Made by a program: the position numbers and the translations under genes
Shown here: in pieces, positions 16,884 through 25,869 of the stretch
Position numbering within the stretch: position 1 is the first letter of the stretch
How the letters are laid out: every line of letters begins with the position of its first letter
The notes under the pieces: generated by a model
What the model saw: only the letters and a program-made list of their open reading frames with translations
Database searches by the model: none
Told to the model about the DNA's origin: nothing
Assembly (NCBI GenBank): GCA_018266375.1
Contig: JAFEAO010000006.1
Coordinates: 158,930 to 222,929, forward strand
Length of the DNA stretch: 64,000 nt
From: Bdellovibrionales bacterium
GTDB lineage: Bacteria; Bdellovibrionota; UBA1018; CAIMNF01
Direction of reading: 5' to 3'

Positions 16884-18634
16884 GCGCAGTGGTTGAATCC
16901 AAACCGCGTAAGCAGCTGGCGATCTTGGTCGTCCAGCTCGGCGATATCGAGGAGAGCTTTCGCTCCCTGATGGCGCTCAAAGCGGTCAAACACCTTTATC
17001 CCGACACGAAAATCCACATCATCGCGCGTGCTGAAGCGGCCGCGCCGTTTAAGCGCGTGGATTGGATTGCAAGTGTCCTTGAGACGCCGAGGATCCCGCA
17101 AGGCTCAGACTCGGTTTCGACCGTCGCTCGTTGGATTGATTCCGCACTCCGTGAGACCTACGATTTATCCGTCAACTGGACCTGGTCGCCGACCTATAAG
17201 CGCATGGCTTCGATTTTGATGACGCTCGTTCCGGCGATGGTTAAATTCGGTGACGGGTTACGCGACGATCTTACTCACATATCTTATGATGCCTGGAGCA
17301 TCTACCACCACGCTTGGGCCAATCCTTCAAGTGAAGTGGAACAGGACATTCACCCAACCGATATCATCACGACTCAACTTTTGACCGCGCTTCAGATCCA
17401 CGTCGGCGATCCGACACCGGAAGACGGAGTCTCCGCGGTGACTTCGCGCTATTTTTTCAAGATGATTTCAGCGGCTGCACCCGATGTGTGGTCAGCTCGC
17501 CCGAAAAATCTCAAGTGGACCGCGGTCCACTACGGGTCGCTCGGTGCGCGCGCCGAAGAGTTTATCGAGATGGCTTTGCGCCGTCACCCGGATGTGGGCG
17601 TCGTTGTGCTCAACGAGACCGAAGTCGATCTCGACATCGAACATGATCGCGTGATCAATCTTTCGAGCCAAACTCACTTTGATTCTTCGGTTCAAGTGCT
17701 CTCGCAATGTCAGTGGCTCCTCGCCGGCCAGACTCCGACCGTGGATCTCGCATCGTTGCTTAACACGCGTATTTTTCAAGTCGTTCAAGGCGCGGGCCTT
17801 AAATGGATCGAGCAGGGTCCTTACGGTAACACCCATCTCGTTTGCCAGTTCGACGGCATTAACGGGGGAGAGTGGGAACCGGAAGTCGTCTATACCGTGT
17901 GGTCTCACGCGCAAAGCGAGTGGTTCCATAAAGGCAAAGTCACGCTTCGAGAGCATGCTGGGAACTTGGGTCTTCTTGATCCGGTCAGCGCTACCAAGAT
18001 TTATCGTTCGCGCATCCGTGCCGCGACCGAAGGCGGTGGGGTGAGTTATGATCCGGTGTCGTTTGATCCGTCACAATCGGTGCTAACGACTTTCGATTCG
18101 TGGATGTATCGCATTCGCGGGCAGATGGCGCGTTCCTGGTTCTGCGGATGGATTCCGCCGGTCGAAGAAGAAACCAAAACGTTTAAGCTTAACCCCGAGC
18201 TCATTAAACGCATCCGTACGATGCAGGAGTCTCTCGGCGTGCTTAAGCGCATCGTCATGGAAGGCCGTGACGTCGCGAAGTCGCTCACTCAGACTTCGAG
18301 CACGGTGCGTGCGACTTACTTGATGTCGGCCGAAGACCGCGAGCAGATCGAAGACTTCAGTAAGAAGCTTCTCGATATCGAGGTGCTGATCTCGCGAGTG
18401 ATCCACGTTGAGCCGAGCTTACGCGGTTTTCTGAAGCTTTATCAAGGCATTATTAATAACCTGCGCGGTGAAACGATTCCGGAGATGTCGGCCGAGACGG
18501 TGCATGCGTTCGATCTCGCATTCGAAGGCATGGAACTCCTTGAGCAATACACTCGCGGCACGCTGGATCTTGCGAAGCCGAAGCCCGTCGCAGTCACTTC
18601 ATCGGCGGTCGCGCCCCTAAAGATGAGACACTGA
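16880..18634 (+). CDS. GT9/heptosyltransferase-like glycosyltransferase
   Basis: 584 residues. The first ~350 look like a GT-B fold of the ADP-heptose transferase (GT9) type: Rossmann start LAILVVQLGDIEESFRSLMALKAVKHLYPDTKIHIIAR, a central linker, and a second Rossmann part (VGVVVLNETEVDLDIEHDRVINLSS, then LSQCQWLLAGQTPTVDLASLLN, equivalent to the donor-site loop). The remaining ~220 residues are helical and not recognised. No signal peptide. Position at the end of the fliD operon suggests flagellar protein glycosylation rather than LPS core synthesis, which is inference. Confidence 0.65.
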   Translation: MSAVVESKPRKQLAILVVQLGDIEESFRSLMALKAVKHLYPDTKIHIIARAEAAAPFKRVDWIASVLETPRIPQGSDSVSTVARWIDSALRETYDLSVNWTWSPTYKRMASILMTLVPAMVKFGDGLRDDLTHISYDAWSIYHHAWANPSSEVEQDIHPTDIITTQLLTALQIHVGDPTPEDGVSAVTSRYFFKMISAAAPDVWSARPKNLKWTAVHYGSLGARAEEFIEMALRRHPDVGVVVLNETEVDLDIEHDRVINLSSQTHFDSSVQVLSQCQWLLAGQTPTVDLASLLNTRIFQVVQGAGLKWIEQGPYGNTHLVCQFDGINGGEWEPEVVYTVWSHAQSEWFHKGKVTLREHAGNLGLLDPVSATKIYRSRIRAATEGGGVSYDPVSFDPSQSVLTTFDSWMYRIRGQMARSWFCGWIPPVEEETKTFKLNPELIKRIRTMQESLGVLKRIVMEGRDVAKSLTQTSSTVRATYLMSAEDREQIEDFSKKLLDIEVLISRVIHVEPSLRGFLKLYQGIINNLRGETIPEMSAETVHAFDLAFEGMELLEQYTRGTLDLAKPKPVAVTSSAVAPLKMRH

Positions 18635-18654
18635 ACTAAAATACTCGGCAAACT

Positions 18655-18676
18655 GAAACGCGGCATCTAGCGTTTC
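18655..18676. terminator. Hairpin between convergent operons
   Basis: GAAACGC (18655-18661) pairs with GCGTTTC (18670-18676) around an eight-base loop. It lies between the ends of the convergent flagellar and envelope-transport operons. U-rich tracts on either side are short, so termination is plausible rather than certain. Confidence 0.5.
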
Positions 18677-18677
18677 C

Positions 18678-20042
18678 TTAAAATAAATATTTTCCCTCGA
18701 AGAACACGGCGCTGCGATCTTTGAGTGCGCCGAAGGTTTTGTTTTCGTTCCCGCCGTAGATGTCAGCGCCGGCCATGAGTTTTAAGTCTTCGATCACTTT
18801 GTAGCCCACGTTGGTGCGCAACAAGTAGTGGCTGTCCGATTCCAAGTAACCGACGAGGAACACTTCGCCCGTCCAATTGCTCGTATCGCTTGCGTAAGCA
18901 AATCGAAAAGTCACGCCGGGGTTAGTTTGATCCGGATAGTTCAAGATCAAGGCATTGTATCGACCAACCTGCTGCTGAATCGCAGAACTCACCGGATTGC
19001 CGTCATTGAAGGTGAGTGGGTCCTTATAATAGAGGTGATGACGGACCAAGAACTGGGCGGTGACTCGGAAATCCATGAACACCGGCCGTTCGATGCCGAT
19101 GACTGTATCCCAGTGCCAGGGCTCAACAAGTCCGAAAGAGACATCGCTGTCGGTTCCGTTGTCTGGCATGTGGAGCGCTGTTTCGATTCGGACGACTGAG
19201 GACTCGCCGACGTTAAACGAAGCGTCGCTTCCGAACGCGGTCTCCTGCGTGTGGAAAGCCTGAATGGTGTTCGCGACCTGATTGAGTTGATATTCCGGAA
19301 ACGCCGAAGTCCCACGGAACGCGGAGATTGAAAAGTCAAACGAGGTGCCGAGGTATTGCAAGCGTGCGCCGCCTTGAACGTCTTCCGGATTGAAGTAACG
19401 TGAGTCCGGCGCATCTTTGACTAGAGTCAAGCCGGCTGGAAGAGTCGTATCCGGAATCAGCAAATGAATCTGCGGATAGCGTGCTTGAAACACTGCCTGC
19501 AAGTTCCACGGAGAGTCGCCTTTTTTGGGTGTAAAGCTCACACTTAAAGAGAGGTCACCGCGACGGCGAAGTTCGTCGTCCGGCACGTAGAAGGTATAAT
19601 CTTTTGCCGTAAAATAATCGGTGGGGTTGATGCCGTCGGATTTTCCCCAAGGGATGATGAGTTGGCCCGCGCGGATTTCCCATCCCGGTTTTTGATAGGT
19701 GAGGTAGGCCTCGCGTACGTCGGCTTTGCCTATGACGTTGTTCAGGTCGTTTAGGCTCTTAAAAAATAAATTGGCGGCAAGCACGCCCTTTGCCGACCAT
19801 TGATCGTTGATCTTGGCTTCGACCTCGGGCCAGAACGAAAGACTGCTTTGCAGGAGTTCGCCCTGATACGGTCCTTGCGTGTAAATGTATTGATCGGTAA
19901 AGGCCTTGCCGTGAAACGACCACTCGATCGGGTTGTTCTTGGTGGTTTTGGCAAAAGCGGGCCCGCACACGAATCCTGCGACTAAAATCGCGAGTGCTAG
20001 GGTGGCCCGGATCGCCCGTCCGGACGGCAACGCTTTCGACAA
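18678..20042 (-). CDS. OM beta-barrel protein of a Lol-like operon (DUF1302-like)
   Basis: 454 residues with a signal peptide ending GPAFA. The mature part has many alternating strands with aromatic girdles (WEIRAGQLIIPWGKSDGINPTDYFTAKDY, FRVTAQFLVRHHLYY, TGEVFLVGYLESDSHYLLRTNVGYKV) and ends AVFFEGKYLF with a terminal Phe, as for BAM substrates. About 16-18 strands would fit. The IPWGKSDGINPTDYF block resembles DUF1302-type barrels that accompany lipid-type exporters. It is the last gene of an ATPase-permease-LolA-like-barrel operon, starting one base past the LolA-like stop. Confidence 0.7.
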   Translation of the reverse strand: MSKALPSGRAIRATLALAILVAGFVCGPAFAKTTKNNPIEWSFHGKAFTDQYIYTQGPYQGELLQSSLSFWPEVEAKINDQWSAKGVLAANLFFKSLNDLNNVIGKADVREAYLTYQKPGWEIRAGQLIIPWGKSDGINPTDYFTAKDYTFYVPDDELRRRGDLSLSVSFTPKKGDSPWNLQAVFQARYPQIHLLIPDTTLPAGLTLVKDAPDSRYFNPEDVQGGARLQYLGTSFDFSISAFRGTSAFPEYQLNQVANTIQAFHTQETAFGSDASFNVGESSVVRIETALHMPDNGTDSDVSFGLVEPWHWDTVIGIERPVFMDFRVTAQFLVRHHLYYKDPLTFNDGNPVSSAIQQQVGRYNALILNYPDQTNPGVTFRFAYASDTSNWTGEVFLVGYLESDSHYLLRTNVGYKVIEDLKLMAGADIYGGNENKTFGALKDRSAVFFEGKYLF

Positions 20043-20855
20043 TTAGTTCACCTTTTGCAGGTTTTGCTGAGTAAAGACCGAGTTCGGGATGTCGCCGGTG
20101 ACTTTTACCCCGCTGAATTGGAGTTTGGTCAGTTCGCCCGTCTTTACGTTTTCAATTTGAAGGTAATCGGCATGCCATTTGTTTTTAGCGGCATCCACTT
20201 TGTGAATCTGGCCGGCTTCAAGTTTTTTGAAGAGCGCGCCGTCAATCCCGGTGTATTCGGCTTTCACGAGCATGAAGTTGTCGAGGCGGACCCAAACGAT
20301 GGATTTGGAATAACCGGTACGATCTTTGACGTCTTCGTTTGCGGGTGTCGACTCGATTACCGCGCACTTCACGGTCTTAGAGTCCGCGGTCGGGCACGCT
20401 TCTTCGCGAAGTTTCTTGTATTCGTAGTCGCTCACGTGCGGAGTGGCGATATCCGAGTAGCTGAACGCCGAACCCATGAACGAGCCACTTTGTTGTTGAG
20501 TCTCGACACGGCGGATTTTTTTAAAGTTCGGAAGATAGAGGAGAACATCGTTCTTCCCGCCGTCGTTTTCGATGATCAAGATGCCTTCGTTGCGGACTTC
20601 GGCCGGAGCATGGAACCGCGTGAAAGTTTTATTGTGGACTCTGTCGTCGCTGAGTTTACGTTGGATCGTGAAGTCCTTGATTTTCTCCGCTTGGCCTTTT
20701 GCTCCTGTCGTGAGCTTGGCTTGTGCTTCCATCTGGGCCAGGTTACGAGCCGCCTCATTTTTGACCATGATGTCGCGGGCAGCGGCGTCGGTCGCGAGCG
20801 CCGAGTGAGAGTGGGTGAGTGCTAATATTGCAAGGATCATTAACGGTTTATTCAT
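20043..20855 (-). CDS. LolA-like outer membrane lipoprotein-sorting protein
   Basis: About 270 residues with a signal peptide (MNKPLMILAILALTHSHSALA). Features of the PF17131 LolA-like family are clear: LLYLPNFKKIRRVETQQQSGSFMGSAFSYSDI, the DYEYKKLREE strand, a late LQIENVKTGELTKLQFSGVKVTGDIPNSVFTQQNL. These folds hold an acyl chain in a half-barrel and shuttle lipids or lipoproteins through the periplasm. The ATG at 20855 lies inside the permease's last codons with GGAGG upstream; a longer frame to 20984 lacks a signal. It links the inner-membrane permease and the barrel in the same operon. Confidence 0.82.
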   Translation of the reverse strand: MNKPLMILAILALTHSHSALATDAAARDIMVKNEAARNLAQMEAQAKLTTGAKGQAEKIKDFTIQRKLSDDRVHNKTFTRFHAPAEVRNEGILIIENDGGKNDVLLYLPNFKKIRRVETQQQSGSFMGSAFSYSDIATPHVSDYEYKKLREEACPTADSKTVKCAVIESTPANEDVKDRTGYSKSIVWVRLDNFMLVKAEYTGIDGALFKKLEAGQIHKVDAAKNKWHADYLQIENVKTGELTKLQFSGVKVTGDIPNSVFTQQNLQKVN

Positions 20856-23445
20856 AATCGAGTGCCTCCAAAATTTCAGTTTTTGCCGCACGACGTGCCG
20901 GCAGTAAGCCCGCAATCGCCGCGACCCCAACGCCCGTCCAGATGGTCGTCCATACGGATGCGCGTGGGAAGTAAAAGTCAACAATCCAGCCCAGTGTCGA
21001 GCTCAAGGTAAAGGTCACGAACAATCGACCGACGTAAACGCCGAGCACAACCGCGATGATCGCGCCAAAAAAACCTTGAAGCACGGCTTCGATCAAGATC
21101 ATGTTCGAGATCTGACTTTGTGTGGAGCCGATCGCCCGCAGCATTCCGATTTCGCGTTTGCGTTCCATCACCGAGATCAAGAGCGTGTTCAAGAGTCCAA
21201 GTAGGCCGACGAGCAAAGCGATGAACTCGATCGCCTTGGTGTAGGCAAATGTTTTTTCGATCATCGTATGCATTTCGTTTTTGAATTCGGCGTTTGAGAC
21301 TACCACGAGGTTCCACTTGCGACCGAGCTCTCGATCGATCGTCGAGCGCAACTCTTCGACCGAGTGGCCGTCGGCGGCGTTGATAAAGAAGCCGGTGACG
21401 AGCGAATCCTTCCAATACTTTTTGTACTGGGCTCGATCCATGTAGATCACGCCCTCGGGAGATGCAAAGTCGGTGAGCATACCGATGATTTTAAACGGGA
21501 TCGCACCTGAAGGAGTATCGAGTGGTACGGTTTGACCCACGTGGTAGCCCTGCTTGGTCAAAAACTGGGAGGTTACGATCATGCGAGGTTCGTCCGTATC
21601 GTAGAGCTCTTTCGCGGTCTCGATGCGATCTGCGTTTTTAATGTCGAACATCTGATATTCATAAAAATCCGCGAAGTGATCAAATGCCTTGATGCGCATG
21701 TGCTTGCCGTTGTGTTGGAAGTGCACGATGCGCGAGCCGGTTCCGCGGCCTGGGCCGATCGCCTTCACGCCTGGAATTTTGAGAAGGTCGGCTTCGACTT
21801 CTTCTTTGAGCGGCTGGACGTCGGCGGTGATGAGTTTACCGTTTGAAGTCACCATGAGATCGGCGACAAACACGCCGTTGATCCACTTCATGGTCGTGTC
21901 GTGGAAGCTGGTTCTAACCGTCGCAATCATCATGACGAGGAAGAGACCTACCAAGAGAGCCATGACGTTCGAGGCCGTGCGTTTACGTGAACGCACGAGG
22001 TTTTCTTGCGCTAGGCGGAATACCGGTGACGATAGCCCGCGAGTGAGTTTGCGCAAAGACCGGATCAGAATGAACACCAAGAACGGTCCGAATAGAGCCG
22101 AGCCGAGAACTGCCGCACCTTTGTTGTAGAGATCAAATCCGATCCAAATTTTTTCCCAGCGTCCCGACATTGAGAACGTCATCACGACCAGCATCACAAA
22201 ACCGATAATCACGCTCAGGTGACCGCGTTTGACGTCAGCGTCGGTTTGGTTTTCTTGGTGCTTTTTCATTGACTCAAGCGGGTGCACTTTTGCCGCTCGC
22301 AAAGCAGGAATCAGGGCCGCGAAAATCGCCGCAACCGTCCCCATCACCAAAGTAAAAATAAAGAGCTGCGGAGTGAACTCAAGCTTAGTGACCTGGATTT
22401 GGGTTTGAATCTGCGCGCCCACGGAAGCGGTGACTTCGTTCACAAGCTTTTCGGCAAGCACGCGGCCGCCCAGACAACCGAGGAGCGATCCGACTGACCC
22501 CACGACAAAAACTTCAACCACGAACATCGTCACCATCGAGAACCGAGTCGCGCCCAAAGCTCTAAGCGTGCCGATCTCTTTGCGTTGCTCGGCGACCGAC
22601 ACCGAGATCGAGTTAATCACGAGGAAAAGTCCGACGAGTAAGGCCAAGGTACTAAAGAAGGTGAGCACCACTTGATATGAGGTCAACATGCGCTCGGTTT
22701 GTTCGGACTGAGCACCCGGGGTCTCGATTGTAAAGCCCGGGCCGAGGTTCTTTTCGATCGCTGCACGAACCGTTTCAACGTCAGCATCCTTAGTCGGCAC
22801 TACGTCGATCCGGTCGATTTTATTTTCTTTACCGAACATCACGCGTGCGCCGTCGATGTCCATGATCGCAAGCGAGCCACCATAGGCCTTAGCGGCGCCT
22901 TCCGGTTCAAGCAACCCGCGAATGGTAAATGTCTTTACGCCGAGCGCGGTCGCGAGCTGGATTTTATCGTCGAGCTTGAGCCCGCGCTTTTGAGCTTGCG
23001 CAATCGTAATGACGATACTGTCCGGCTGGTTCAAAAAGGTGAGGGGGTCGTCGATGATCCTCTGGTCGGTGGCTTTGTACGAGCGCACCGATGTTTCTTG
23101 GAGCAAGTCGACTCCCATGATATTGAGCCCGTCGGACGATTCCTTCGCGCCTTCGAAGAACGCGCGTGCCTCGATCATCGGCACGGCGTACTTTACACCC
23201 GGGGTAGTTCGAATGACTTCTTGCTTTGACTCATCGAAGCCCGCGGGCCCGGCAGTGACGGAGAGTTTGGCCTTGCCCGAGATCGATTCGATCGACTCGC
23301 GCATCGAGTTTTTAGTGGAATGGTTAATGATCGCGATCGCGACAAAGAGCGAGATTCCGATTGCCACGCCCAACGTCGTTAAAATAAAACGCGAAGGTTT
23401 ATGCTTCAGATTGCGAATGCGGAGAAGGCGGAACAAATTCCACAT
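20848..23445 (-). CDS. Duplicated FtsX/MacB-type ABC permease
   Basis: 865 residues. Two FtsX-family modules in tandem: TM1 (about 20-40), a MacB-like periplasmic domain, three TMs around 265-400 (ending with the cytoplasmic ALIPALRAAKVHPLESM), a linker with a TM near 415-430, then a second TM, periplasmic domain and three TMs ending LLPARRAAKTEILEALDYE. The ARRAAKxxPxExL motif after the last TM is the family coupling signature. This 10-TM layout is that of YbbP-like permeases, which act by mechanotransmission rather than substrate channeling. The start overlaps the ATPase stop (TGATG). Confidence 0.9.
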   Translation of the reverse strand: MWNLFRLLRIRNLKHKPSRFILTTLGVAIGISLFVAIAIINHSTKNSMRESIESISGKAKLSVTAGPAGFDESKQEVIRTTPGVKYAVPMIEARAFFEGAKESSDGLNIMGVDLLQETSVRSYKATDQRIIDDPLTFLNQPDSIVITIAQAQKRGLKLDDKIQLATALGVKTFTIRGLLEPEGAAKAYGGSLAIMDIDGARVMFGKENKIDRIDVVPTKDADVETVRAAIEKNLGPGFTIETPGAQSEQTERMLTSYQVVLTFFSTLALLVGLFLVINSISVSVAEQRKEIGTLRALGATRFSMVTMFVVEVFVVGSVGSLLGCLGGRVLAEKLVNEVTASVGAQIQTQIQVTKLEFTPQLFIFTLVMGTVAAIFAALIPALRAAKVHPLESMKKHQENQTDADVKRGHLSVIIGFVMLVVMTFSMSGRWEKIWIGFDLYNKGAAVLGSALFGPFLVFILIRSLRKLTRGLSSPVFRLAQENLVRSRKRTASNVMALLVGLFLVMMIATVRTSFHDTTMKWINGVFVADLMVTSNGKLITADVQPLKEEVEADLLKIPGVKAIGPGRGTGSRIVHFQHNGKHMRIKAFDHFADFYEYQMFDIKNADRIETAKELYDTDEPRMIVTSQFLTKQGYHVGQTVPLDTPSGAIPFKIIGMLTDFASPEGVIYMDRAQYKKYWKDSLVTGFFINAADGHSVEELRSTIDRELGRKWNLVVVSNAEFKNEMHTMIEKTFAYTKAIEFIALLVGLLGLLNTLLISVMERKREIGMLRAIGSTQSQISNMILIEAVLQGFFGAIIAVVLGVYVGRLFVTFTLSSTLGWIVDFYFPRASVWTTIWTGVGVAAIAGLLPARRAAKTEILEALDYE

Positions 23446-24131
23446 CAGTTGTTCACAGCCTCGTCAGACTCGATGTTGCCGTCGCGAACACGGATCAAGC
23501 GCGTTCCAAACGAGGCCGCTTTCGGATCGTGGGTCACCATCACGATGGTCTTGCCTTGATCTTCAGCCATCGACCGTAAAACGCCCAAAACCGATTCACC
23601 CGTCTTCGAGTCCAAGTTCCCGGTCGGTTCGTCGGCGAGAATCATCAGTGGATTCGACACCAGTGCGCGGCAAATCGCAACCCGCTGCATCTCGCCGCCC
23701 GAGAGTTGATCCGGGGTGTGGGTCAAGCGATGGCCGAGACCGATTTTTTTGAGCAACTCGACCGCGCGCGGTTCGATATCCTTCATCACCTTTTTATCAA
23801 GCAACATCGGGAGCGCCACGTTCTCCACCGCTGTCAACGTGGGGAGTAAGTTAAAAAACTGGAAAATGAAACCGAGGTGACGACGACGGAAGATCGAGAG
23901 CTTTTCGTCGTTCATCCGGTCGATCGCTTGCCCGTTCAAGATCACCGAGCCCGCAGTCGGACGATCAAGACCGCCGAGCAGGTGCAAGAGCGTGCTCTTT
24001 CCTGAGCCCGACGGACCCATGATGGTCACGAACTGACCTTTTTGGATTTCGAGATCCACGCCCTTCAATGCTTCGACGGCGTGACCTCCCTGAGAGTAGG
24101 TTTTTTTCAGACTTTTAACGGTGAAAAGCAT
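23445..24131 (-). CDS. LolD/MacB-type ABC transporter ATPase
   Basis: 228 residues. Walker [11 protein letters not shown]-loop [18 protein letters not shown], signature LSGGEMQR, Walker [12 protein letters not shown]-loop VMVTHD. The FFNLLP...T block is typical of LolD/MacB/FtsE ATPases that pair with FtsX-type permeases. First gene of the four-gene operon. No clear ribosome site precedes the ATG. Confidence 0.93.
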   Translation of the reverse strand: MLFTVKSLKKTYSQGGHAVEALKGVDLEIQKGQFVTIMGPSGSGKSTLLHLLGGLDRPTAGSVILNGQAIDRMNDEKLSIFRRRHLGFIFQFFNLLPTLTAVENVALPMLLDKKVMKDIEPRAVELLKKIGLGHRLTHTPDQLSGGEMQRVAICRALVSNPLMILADEPTGNLDSKTGESVLGVLRSMAEDQGKTIVMVTHDPKAASFGTRLIRVRDGNIESDEAVNN

Positions 24132-24173
24132 GCATTAAGAATCGCATACATTCCAAAGTGGGACACCAAGTAT

Positions 24174-24983
24174 TTAGCGCGTGCAGTGAGGTGCGATCCC
24201 GGATCGACGCGCCTGTTCGTACTTCGAAAGGTTCTCCGCCATGTGGTCTTGCAGCGCTCTGATACGCGTGTCGTTGGCGGGGTGGGTAGACATCCATTCC
24301 GGCGGAGCTTTGCCGCCTGAAGCGGCTTTCATGTTGTTCCAGAGTTCAACGCTTTGACGTGGGTCAAAACCTGCACGCGACATGAGGTCGAGGCCGATCA
24401 AATCGGCTTCACTCTCGTCAGCCCGACCGTACGGGAGGAGTACTCCGTATTGAGCGCCGAGACCCAAGCCTGCCGCGATCATCTGTTTGGTCGAGCCGCT
24501 GGATTTGCCGGCGAGGATTTCGGTGAGAATGGCTGTCCCGCCTTGTGTGATTAACCCTTGAGATACGCGTGAGGCTCCGTGCTTCGCGATCACGTGGCCG
24601 ACTTCGTGGCCGAGTACCGCCGCCAGTTGCGCGTCGGTTTTCGCGACCGGCAAAATTCCGGTGTGAACTCCGATTTTACCGCCCGGAAGCGCGAATGCGT
24701 TCGCGGTGTTGTCCTTGAAGACGACGATTTCCCAGGTGATGTTGCCGAGTTGAGCTTTACTCGCGCTCACGATCGCATTGGCGACGCATTTTACGTAATT
24801 GTTGGTCGCCAGGTCGGTTTCAACCGGTGTTTCTTTTTTCATCTGATCGAAAGATTGGGCGCCCATTTGATTCATTTCGGAATCAGAGACCAAAAGAAGC
24901 TGATGACGTCCGGTGGGTGTGGTCGCGCAAGCGGCGACGATCAAAGTGAGAATCACGGTTGGGAAGATAGAAATGTTTTTCAT
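24174..24983 (-). CDS. M48-family metalloprotease lipoprotein (BepA/LoiP-like)
   Basis: About 269 residues. Lipoprotein signal MKNISIFPTVILTLIVAAC with lipobox cysteine, then an M48 domain: zinc motif HEVGHVIAKH and the downstream ligand in ESEADLIGLDLMSRAGFDP, with MSTHPANDTRI near the end. Periplasmic M48 proteases of this type clear or help assemble outer-membrane proteins. The start at 24983 is chosen for the lipoprotein signal. It precedes the transport operon on the same strand by 43 bases and may be co-transcribed. Confidence 0.9.
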   Translation of the reverse strand: MKNISIFPTVILTLIVAACATTPTGRHQLLLVSDSEMNQMGAQSFDQMKKETPVETDLATNNYVKCVANAIVSASKAQLGNITWEIVVFKDNTANAFALPGGKIGVHTGILPVAKTDAQLAAVLGHEVGHVIAKHGASRVSQGLITQGGTAILTEILAGKSSGSTKQMIAAGLGLGAQYGVLLPYGRADESEADLIGLDLMSRAGFDPRQSVELWNNMKAASGGKAPPEWMSTHPANDTRIRALQDHMAENLSKYEQARRSGIAPHCTR

Positions 24984-25164
24984 GGAATGAGCGTACCACA
25001 AGCTTTGAAAAAAGCACGTTCCTGAAAATGTGGCACTTTAGGGCACGGAAGTGGCGGATTGAATTTGTCACTTTTCAAACGAATTAAATTTAAATTCGAT
25101 TTATTTAAAAATATATATTGGACACTGCCGTGTTTAGTCTTTAAAAAATAAGCAGGATGGACTT

Positions 25165-25869
25165 ATGCTTAAACTACTGCTCTTAGCCTCTTTATTGCAT
25201 TTTCCAGTGAGCGCACATGCTGACGATGTGATCACGCACATCGGATCAATGCTTGAGCAAGCGATTCGAGTCGAAGCCAACAATGGTAACAAGAGTAACG
25301 GTAAGTTTTTGAAGAAGACCCAGAAGATGCTGAATACGGCGCAATTTCTCTGGGGTATCGAACAAGGTTGCGAAAAAGGGTCGAAAAATACTATGGCCTA
25401 TGTGCCCGTAGTGGATGCGCGTAAATCTTCCCGACTTGTCTATGTTTGCCGGTTGGCCATGGATGCTTTGGATCAAGATCAGTTGAGCCACGTCATCCTG
25501 CACGAACTCGCGCATCTTCAAGGCGTGACCGACGAGAGTCAGGCAAATTTCGTCGCCGATCGCGTGTTTGCCGATTGTGGCATGGTAAATCCGTTCTTAT
25601 TCAAGGACTTCAAAGACGCTTTGAACTTTCAGTTGAAAATCGAACCCGGCCACGAAAAAGACGTTGAAGCGATTCTCAGTACTCCCGAAATTTTGGAATA
25701 TGTGATGAATACCGCGAAGAAGAAAAATCTTTGGTCCGAAGCCGACCAAGCATGGCTTTTTGAGTCTTACCCTGACCAGGCCAGATCGGATCATGCATCT
25801 TCCAAGCACGTCTTTTTCGAACTTGGCCCGATTATTCTACACAAGACGCGAGTTCTCAGTAACGATTAA
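25165..25869 (+). CDS. Secreted HExxH-containing protein (putative zinc protease)
   Basis: 234 residues with signal peptide MLKLLLLASLLHFPVSAHA. A zinc-protease-like motif lies in VILHELAHLQGVTDESQANFVADRVFADCG, where the downstream Glu/Asp could supply a third ligand. The rest is unrecognised. AGGATGG precedes the ATG. Its stop overlaps the convergent protease gene by four bases. Catalysis is inferred only from the motif. Confidence 0.7.
   Translation: MLKLLLLASLLHFPVSAHADDVITHIGSMLEQAIRVEANNGNKSNGKFLKKTQKMLNTAQFLWGIEQGCEKGSKNTMAYVPVVDARKSSRLVYVCRLAMDALDQDQLSHVILHELAHLQGVTDESQANFVADRVFADCGMVNPFLFKDFKDALNFQLKIEPGHEKDVEAILSTPEILEYVMNTAKKKNLWSEADQAWLFESYPDQARSDHASSKHVFFELGPIILHKTRVLSND

Noticed and set aside
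20055..20825. 256-codon plus-strand frame opposite the LolA-like gene
   Set aside because: Antisense to a recognised gene and without ribosome site or homology.
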